A stretch of 64,000 bases of DNA from Deltaproteobacteria bacterium (lineage in GTDB: Bacteria > Desulfobacterota > Desulfobacteria > Desulfobacterales > QNYZ01), in the NCBI GenBank assembly GCA_003973265.1, contig QNYZ01000039.1, forward strand, positions 1 through 64,000, read 5' to 3'. Made by a program: the position numbers and the translations under genes. The notes under the pieces were generated by a model that made no database searches, was not told the DNA's origin, and worked only from the letters and a program-made list of their open reading frames with translations. Positions within the stretch are counted from its first letter, which is position 1. Every line of letters begins with the position of its first letter. This document shows, one piece after another, positions 58,244 to 64,000 of this stretch.

Positions 58244-59758
58244 ATGATTATTGACTTTGATAAATGCGTCGGCTGCGGGTTTTGCGTCCGCGACTGCCCG
58301 GTCAGCGCAGTGCGACTGGTGAAACGCAGAGCCGTTGTCGACCAGGCCGCCTGTACCCATTGCGGCGTTTGTATGCGGGTGTGCCAGGAAGAAGCAGTCT
58401 CTGACCCGGATGCCATGCCGGCCACTGCCATCGAATGCGACGCCTGCCCCATCAAGTGCTGGATCCAGCCTGGCTATGAAGGGGCCTGCCGGCGGTATAC
58501 CAATGTCGCCGGCCAACTGGTGCGAAAGACGCCGGCCCTGAGCTATGCCGACGTGGCCGATACGGTGGGAGAAAACTGCCCTGAGGCCATTCGCCGGCCG
58601 TTGATCACCGCTATTGGTGCGGGCACCACCTATCCGGACTGCAAACCCGCGCCGCGAATCGTCCGGGGACACCCGGATGGAGTGGACGTGGTGACCGTGG
58701 TCACCGAGGTCCCCCTCAGCTACAGTTCCGTTATCGTCAAGATCGACACCGACCTCCCCCTGGGCCACGAAGGCGACCGGATTTACGCGGGTAAACGGGA
58801 AGTCGGCATGGTGGAAACCGAGCAGTACGGTTCCAAGATGCTCCACATCGGCGGCGTCAACCGCCTGACCGGATCCAATGGTTTTATCGTCGCCCGAACC
58901 ATTACCGCGATTGCCAATCGCCATCAGGTAAAACTTCGGCTGGAAAACGGCACCCGGATTGAAATTCAGGTGGGCCGGCCGCCGATCATCAATGGAATAG
59001 AAGCAGACCGGATGCGGGTGGGATGCGGCAGCGCCACCATGGGGCTGTTTGCGCCGCTCTTCGTGGCCGCCGCTGACGAGGTAATCATCATCGATTCGCA
59101 TATTACCGGCCAGATGAGCCGTCATGTGGCCGGCGTGTACGCCGGCGCCAGGCCCACGGGTGTCCGGCTGGTCTTTTCCGAAAGCACGCCGGGGCGCTAT
59201 TTCGGCGATCACGGCGACGGCTGGGGCGGCACCACTATCACCGACCCGGCGGATATCATTGCCGGGATCGATATGGCCGTGGCCCGTGCGGGAATGACCC
59301 TCCTGATCACCGAAACCACGGGACAAAACGGGGCATTTTTCCGAATAACCGAAAGCGGCGCCCTTGAACCGGCCCCACTGCCGGAACCGGCGCAACAGGC
59401 CCTGTCTGCCATCGCCGCCTCGTGTGAGCCATCCCGGGTATCCGCTGTGTATACCGGCGGGGCCGGCGGCAGCGCCCGGGCCGGGGTTACGCGGTACCCC
59501 ATTAAACTGACACAGGCCATCCATGACGGCCGTGCCCATTTAACGGTCGGCGGCGCTCCCGGTTTTATCTGGCCGGGGGGCGGAATCACTTTCATGGTCG
59601 ATGTGGAACGGGTTCGGACCGGGGCATTTTACTGGACGCCTACGCCGGCGACCATCTGCCCCCTGGAATACACCATGACGCGTCATGATTATGAACAGAT
59701 GGGTGGCCATACCGAGGCGATGAAGCCGTTTAAGGTCCGCCGGCCGGACGATGATTAA
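58244..59758 (+). CDS. hnr: 6-hydroxynicotinate reductase-like Fe-S flavoprotein
   Basis: N-terminal ferredoxin domain CVGCGFCVRDCP...CTHCGVCMRVCQ; further Cys motif CDACPIKC; directly follows the enamidase gene. Confidence 0.8.
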   Translation: MIIDFDKCVGCGFCVRDCPVSAVRLVKRRAVVDQAACTHCGVCMRVCQEEAVSDPDAMPATAIECDACPIKCWIQPGYEGACRRYTNVAGQLVRKTPALSYADVADTVGENCPEAIRRPLITAIGAGTTYPDCKPAPRIVRGHPDGVDVVTVVTEVPLSYSSVIVKIDTDLPLGHEGDRIYAGKREVGMVETEQYGSKMLHIGGVNRLTGSNGFIVARTITAIANRHQVKLRLENGTRIEIQVGRPPIINGIEADRMRVGCGSATMGLFAPLFVAAADEVIIIDSHITGQMSRHVAGVYAGARPTGVRLVFSESTPGRYFGDHGDGWGGTTITDPADIIAGIDMAVARAGMTLLITETTGQNGAFFRITESGALEPAPLPEPAQQALSAIAASCEPSRVSAVYTGGAGGSARAGVTRYPIKLTQAIHDGRAHLTVGGAPGFIWPGGGITFMVDVERVRTGAFYWTPTPATICPLEYTMTRHDYEQMGGHTEAMKPFKVRRPDDD

Positions 59759-60642
59759 TGAGCGCCTCGACCTACCACCAGGAAATCATCCGCCTTGATG
59801 ACCTGACGATCCGGGCCGACTGCGGTCCCATGCGGTTGACCATCCAGGCCTTTAAAGCCGGGCGACCGCAACTCGACCTCGCCCGCCGGGCCGCCCGGGT
59901 ATCCTTTACCTATCTGGCCCGGATCGCCCGGTTGCGAAAAGAATTAAGCCGGCCGGCCGGCTGCATCACGGCGGTACCTGACGATACGCTTGTCCGGCAA
60001 ATGATCGACAGCGTCCGATCCATCGGTGATGAGGATCTGACACCCATGGCCGCCGTCGCCGGTACGATTGCCGATGCCGTGGCCGACTGGATTGAACGGC
60101 ATAAGGTCTCGAAAGTCGTGGTGAATAATGGCGGCGATATTGCCATCCGGCTGTCGGACCACGAATCTGTCACCGTCGGCGTCCGCCCGCGTATTCAACG
60201 ACCGGATGTCACCCATCTGCTCCGGCTTAACAGCACCCGCCGGGCCTGGGGCGTGACAACCAGCGGATTTGGCGGACGCAGCTTTACAAGGGGAATTGCC
60301 TCGGCTGTCACCGTACTGGCCGGCCGGGCATCCATGGCCGATGCCGCCGCCACGGCCATCGCCAATGCCTGTACCGTTAAAGACGCCGCAATTGTCCGAC
60401 AGGCAGCCCGGCAGATCGACCCGGGCACCGATATTCCGGACATCGATGTAACGGTAGACATCGGCCCCCTTGACCCGCAAAAGAAAGAAGCGGCACTGGC
60501 CCGTGCATTGATAAAAGCCGATACACTGGTCCAGAGAAAAACCATCATCGGGGCCCTGATGGCCATCGATGCGCAGGTTGTGACGACCCCCGGTCTCGGG
60601 AGGTTTATCTCTCCTGTGGGTGGTCCGTCACGCAATCATTGA
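59758..60642 (+). CDS. UPF0280 (COG2122) protein, ApbE-like fold
   Basis: FKAGRPQLDLARRAARVSFTYL; AVAGTIADAVADWIERHKVSKVVVNNGGDIAIRL; GVTTSGFGGRSFTRGIASAVTV; start overlaps the hnr stop. Confidence 0.82.
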   Translation: MSASTYHQEIIRLDDLTIRADCGPMRLTIQAFKAGRPQLDLARRAARVSFTYLARIARLRKELSRPAGCITAVPDDTLVRQMIDSVRSIGDEDLTPMAAVAGTIADAVADWIERHKVSKVVVNNGGDIAIRLSDHESVTVGVRPRIQRPDVTHLLRLNSTRRAWGVTTSGFGGRSFTRGIASAVTVLAGRASMADAAATAIANACTVKDAAIVRQAARQIDPGTDIPDIDVTVDIGPLDPQKKEAALARALIKADTLVQRKTIIGALMAIDAQVVTTPGLGRFISPVGGPSRNH

Positions 60643-60683
60643 ACGGTTTAACCCAAAGACCCATAAAGAAGGAGGCAGTGAAA

Positions 60684-61892
60684 ATGAAACATGTATCAAG
60701 AATAGCAGCCCTTTTTACCCTGGTCACATTCCTGGGCCTTTTTTGTATCACCAGCGCCTTTGCCGCTGACACGATCAAAATCGGTGAAATCAACACCTAC
60801 AGCAAACTGACCAACTTCACCTTTCCCTACCGCAACGGATGGCAGCTGGCCCTATCGGAGATCAATGCGGCCGGCGGTGTCAACGGAAAGATGCTTGAAG
60901 TAATCTCACGCGATGATGCCGGAAAACCGGGTACAGCCGTAACCATCGCCGAAGAACTCGTCACCAAGGATAAGGTTGCCCTGCTCATGGGTTCCTTTTT
61001 CTCGCATATCGGGCTGGCGCTCACCGATTTCGCCAAACGCAACAAAGTTTTGTATGTTGCCGCCGAGCCGCTCTCCGATGCGCTGGTCTGGGCCAAGGGG
61101 AATCGCTATACTTTCCGGCTGCGCCCATCCACCTACATGCAGGCGGCCATGCTCGCGGCGGAAGCGGCCAAAAATCCGGCTAAAAAATGGGCGACCATCG
61201 CGCCGAACTATGCCTATGGCAAAGATGCGGTCAAATCTTTCAAAAAAGTACTCAAATCGCTTCGCCCGGATGTCGAGTTTGTCGCCGAGCAGTGGCCGGC
61301 GCTGTTTAAAATCAATGCCGGATCCGAAATCCAGGCACTGACGGCGGCCAAGCCAGACGCCGTCTTCAATGTGACCTTTGGCGGAGACCTGGCCAAATTC
61401 GTCCGGGAAGGCAAATTGCGCGGGTTTTTTAAAAATACATTCGTTGTCAGCCTGCTGACCGGTGAACCCGAATATATCGATCCCCTCAAGGGTGAGGCCC
61501 CGGAAGGGTGGCTCGTGACCGGTTATCCCTGGTATGAGATCAAAACACCGGCCCACGACAAATTTGCAGCCGCCTATCAAAAAAAGTATAACGACTACCC
61601 CCGTACCGGGTCCCTGGTGGGCTACAATGTGATGATGGCCGTCGCCGCCATGCTGAAAAAAGCCGGGTCCACGGACACCGAAAAAATGGTGGATGCCATG
61701 GAAGGACTCACTTTCGACTCGCCGGTGGGCCCCATTCTTTTCCGCAAAATCGATCATCAGTCCACCATGGGTGCCTATGTCGGCTACACGGCGCTTAAAG
61801 ACGGCAAGGGTAAAATGGTAGACTGGGCGTATAAAGACGGAAAAGACTTCCTCCCGGGCGATGCCGAAGTAATGCAGCTGCGGGCAAAATAA
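60684..61892 (+). CDS. Liv-type ABC substrate-binding protein (system 2)
   Basis: Signal peptide; DTIKIGEINTYSKLTNFTFPYRNGWQLALSEINAAGGVNGKMLEVISRDDAGKPGTAVTIAEELVTKDKV. Confidence 0.92.
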   Translation: MKHVSRIAALFTLVTFLGLFCITSAFAADTIKIGEINTYSKLTNFTFPYRNGWQLALSEINAAGGVNGKMLEVISRDDAGKPGTAVTIAEELVTKDKVALLMGSFFSHIGLALTDFAKRNKVLYVAAEPLSDALVWAKGNRYTFRLRPSTYMQAAMLAAEAAKNPAKKWATIAPNYAYGKDAVKSFKKVLKSLRPDVEFVAEQWPALFKINAGSEIQALTAAKPDAVFNVTFGGDLAKFVREGKLRGFFKNTFVVSLLTGEPEYIDPLKGEAPEGWLVTGYPWYEIKTPAHDKFAAAYQKKYNDYPRTGSLVGYNVMMAVAAMLKKAGSTDTEKMVDAMEGLTFDSPVGPILFRKIDHQSTMGAYVGYTALKDGKGKMVDWAYKDGKDFLPGDAEVMQLRAK

Positions 61893-61937
61893 AAAGGTAT
61901 TTTTCGTTTTAGCATCGGTTGCAGATCAACCGTTAAA

Positions 61938-61980
61938 AAGCGTACCTGAAGTCGGGGGATGACTTCAGGTACGCTTCTTT
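61938..61980 (+). terminator. Strong hairpin between the system-2 binding protein and permease
   Basis: 16-bp perfect stem aagcgtacctgaagtc/gacttcaggtacgctt, loop gggggat, then cttt. Confidence 0.7.
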
Positions 61981-62014
61981 CATCATTTAACGTTCACATT
62001 CATGGAGCATTTCA

Positions 62015-63862
62015 TTGGGTTTTTATATCGTCCAGACCTTAACCGGGCTTTCCGATGCCTCGTCCCTGTTTCTTGTCGCCTGCGGATTGTCACTGATTTT
62101 CGGTGTTTCCCGCATTGTCAACATGGCACATGGCTCTTTTTACATGGTCGGCGCCTACCTGGCCTACTTCTTTATCGATAAGCTCCCCCAGGGCCCCTTC
62201 CACTTCTGGATCGGGATTTTATTGTCGGCCCTTGCCGTGGGCCTGATCGGGATGATTGTCGAAGTATTTCTGCTCAGACGGCTGTACCATGCCCCGGAGC
62301 TGTTTATCCTTTTTGCCACCTTCGGCATCGTCCTGATTATCCAGGATCTGTCACGCTGGCTCTTCGGTGCCGAAGATATTCTCGGCCAGCAGGCACCCGG
62401 CCTTTCCAGCAGTATCAACATCATGGGGAGCTATATTCCCCAATACGATATCGCCCTGATCATTATTGCGCCCCTGATCCTGCTCGGGCTATGGCTGTTG
62501 TTAACCAAGACCCGCTGGGGAATCCTGGTACGCGCCGCCACCGAAGACCGGGAAATGACGGACGCGCTCGGTGTTAACCAGACCTGGCTTTTTACTTCGG
62601 TCTTTTTCCTCGGATCTTTCCTGGCCGGGCTGGGCGGTGCCGTTCAACTGCCCAAGGGCGGGGCTGATCTGCTGATGGATTTAAATATCATCGCCACCGC
62701 TTTCGTGATCGTCGTGGTCGGCGGCATGGGCAGTATTCCCGGCGCGTATCTGGCCGCTGTCATTATCGGTGAGCTCAACGCCTTCGGAATTCTCGTCTTT
62801 CCCCAAAGTACGCTGGTCCTGATGTTTCTCGTCATGGCGGTGGTATTGATTATCCGGCCATATGGACTGCTGGGAAAAGAAGAAGCCCCGGAACACGACA
62901 ATGCCCCGGCACCCGAATCGATCATCCGGCCGGCATCCCGCCGACTGAAAACGGCGGGTGCCGTGTTCCTGGCCGTTATTCTGGCGCTGCCCGCTGTTGC
63001 CAATACTTTCCAGCTGGTATTGATAACCGAAATCGCCCTGTTTGCCCTGGCCTGCATGAGTCTTTACTTTATTATGGGCCCCGGCGGCATGGTCTCGTTC
63101 GGACACGCCGCCTATTTCGGCGGCGGTGCCTATTTTGCGGCCCTGATGGTTCACTACCTGCATACCCCCATGGAACTGACTTTGTTTTTAGCCCCGCTGC
63201 TGACCGGATGCCTGGCCCTGATTATCGGGTGGTTCTGCGTGCAACTGTCGGGGGTTTATCTCGCCATGCTGACGCTGGCATTCGCCCAGATCTGCTGGTC
63301 GATTGTATTTCAATGGGGTGCGGTCACCGGTGGAGATGACGGTCTCCTCAGCATCTGGCCATCGGCCTGGGCCAGTAACAAAATTATTTTTTACTACCTG
63401 GCGATGACATTATGTATTGGCGGTATCCTCATCCTGCGGCACTTTATCTTTACCCCCTTCGGCTATACCCTGCGCGCCTGCCGGGATTCGGCCCTTCGGG
63501 TCGATTCCATCGGGATTAACCTGAAACGTCATCAATGGTTTGCGTTTTCTATTGCCGGAATTTTTGCCGGACTGGCGGGAGGCCTGTACGTCTTCCTCAA
63601 GGGTAGTATTTTTCCGGATGAAATGGCAATTTCCCGTTCGTTTGATTTCCTTTTTATGGTCCTGCTGGGCGGCGTCAATTCGCTTTTTGGCCCCATTGCC
63701 GGTTCCGCCGCCTTTACCTGGCTGCACGACACGATCTCGAGGATCAACCTCTGGCAATTGATCCTGGGGTCCATTTTTATTGTCCTGGTAGTTGCATTTC
63801 CCCAGGGCATTGCCGGTTCCATTGGCAGCCGATTAAATAAATATTTTCGTGATCCAGCATAG
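62015..63862 (+). CDS. Fused LivH-LivM-type ABC permease (system 2)
   Basis: 615 aa; LivH-like half (FGVSRIVNMAHGSFYMVGAYL) followed by LivM-like half (GPGGMVSFGHAAYFGGGAYF; FGYTLRACRDSALRVDSIGIN). TTG start in the track. Confidence 0.9.
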   Translation: MGFYIVQTLTGLSDASSLFLVACGLSLIFGVSRIVNMAHGSFYMVGAYLAYFFIDKLPQGPFHFWIGILLSALAVGLIGMIVEVFLLRRLYHAPELFILFATFGIVLIIQDLSRWLFGAEDILGQQAPGLSSSINIMGSYIPQYDIALIIIAPLILLGLWLLLTKTRWGILVRAATEDREMTDALGVNQTWLFTSVFFLGSFLAGLGGAVQLPKGGADLLMDLNIIATAFVIVVVGGMGSIPGAYLAAVIIGELNAFGILVFPQSTLVLMFLVMAVVLIIRPYGLLGKEEAPEHDNAPAPESIIRPASRRLKTAGAVFLAVILALPAVANTFQLVLITEIALFALACMSLYFIMGPGGMVSFGHAAYFGGGAYFAALMVHYLHTPMELTLFLAPLLTGCLALIIGWFCVQLSGVYLAMLTLAFAQICWSIVFQWGAVTGGDDGLLSIWPSAWASNKIIFYYLAMTLCIGGILILRHFIFTPFGYTLRACRDSALRVDSIGINLKRHQWFAFSIAGIFAGLAGGLYVFLKGSIFPDEMAISRSFDFLFMVLLGGVNSLFGPIAGSAAFTWLHDTISRINLWQLILGSIFIVLVVAFPQGIAGSIGSRLNKYFRDPA

Positions 63863-63881
63863 ATCCGGGGAGTTTTCATCA

Positions 63882-64000
63882 ATGACGTCAAATGTTTTGG
63901 AAGTCCGGCAGCTTGCCAAATCCTTTGGCGGGGTCAAAGCCGTCAGCAATGTCAGCTTCGATCTGGCCCGGGGACAGTTACTGGCCATGATCGGCCCCAA
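63882..64000 (+). CDS. LivG-type ABC ATPase (system 2), truncated by window end
   Basis: MTSNVLEVRQLAKSFGGVKAVSNVSFDLARGQLLAMIGP... Confidence 0.85.
   Translation, partial: MTSNVLEVRQLAKSFGGVKAVSNVSFDLARGQLLAMIGP

Noticed and set aside
57818-59539. 573-aa minus-strand ORF opposite enamidase/hnr
   Set aside because: Antisense artefact; low-complexity Gly/His/Asp-rich composition and spans two real genes.
1-64000. CRISPR arrays, transposases, integrases or prophage genes
   Set aside because: None seen: no regularly spaced repeats and no recognisable mobile-element proteins in the ORF track.

Overview
This 64 kb window looks like a chromosomal segment from an anaerobic Desulfobacterota (sulfate-reducer-like) bacterium; the lineage is inferred from gene content, not computed. 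I see no phage, IS element or CRISPR array. The first ~44 kb is mostly housekeeping and regulatory genes: a biotin ECF transporter with birA, an EF-G paralogue, two-component systems, envelope genes and three tRNAs. The main points of interest are: (1) a nicotinamide/nicotinate catabolic island at ~44.5-64 kb. It holds a PncA-like nicotinamidase, a MoCo nicotinate-dehydrogenase-like trio, enamidase, a 6-hydroxynicotinate-reductase-like protein, an ApbE-like UPF0280 protein abutting that reductase, an MmsA-like aldehyde dehydrogenase, a GntR/FCD regulator and two Liv-type ABC systems. The inferred variant sends 2-formylglutarate to glutaryl-CoA instead of through the B12 methyleneglutarate branch. 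(2) A self-contained locus at 7.7-12.3 kb: an atypical sigma-54 activator, a consensus sigma-54 promoter, a VIT/VWA protein with a Gly-rich C-terminal sorting-like tail, and an adjacent rhombosortase-like protease. (3) A UXX-star glutaredoxin-like selenoprotein gene with an in-frame TGA and a SECIS-like hairpin at 2612..2815, missing from the ORF track. (4) Two diverged ~135-bp intergenic elements whose closing stem shows compensatory changes. All family calls come from reading sequence motifs; no database search was run.
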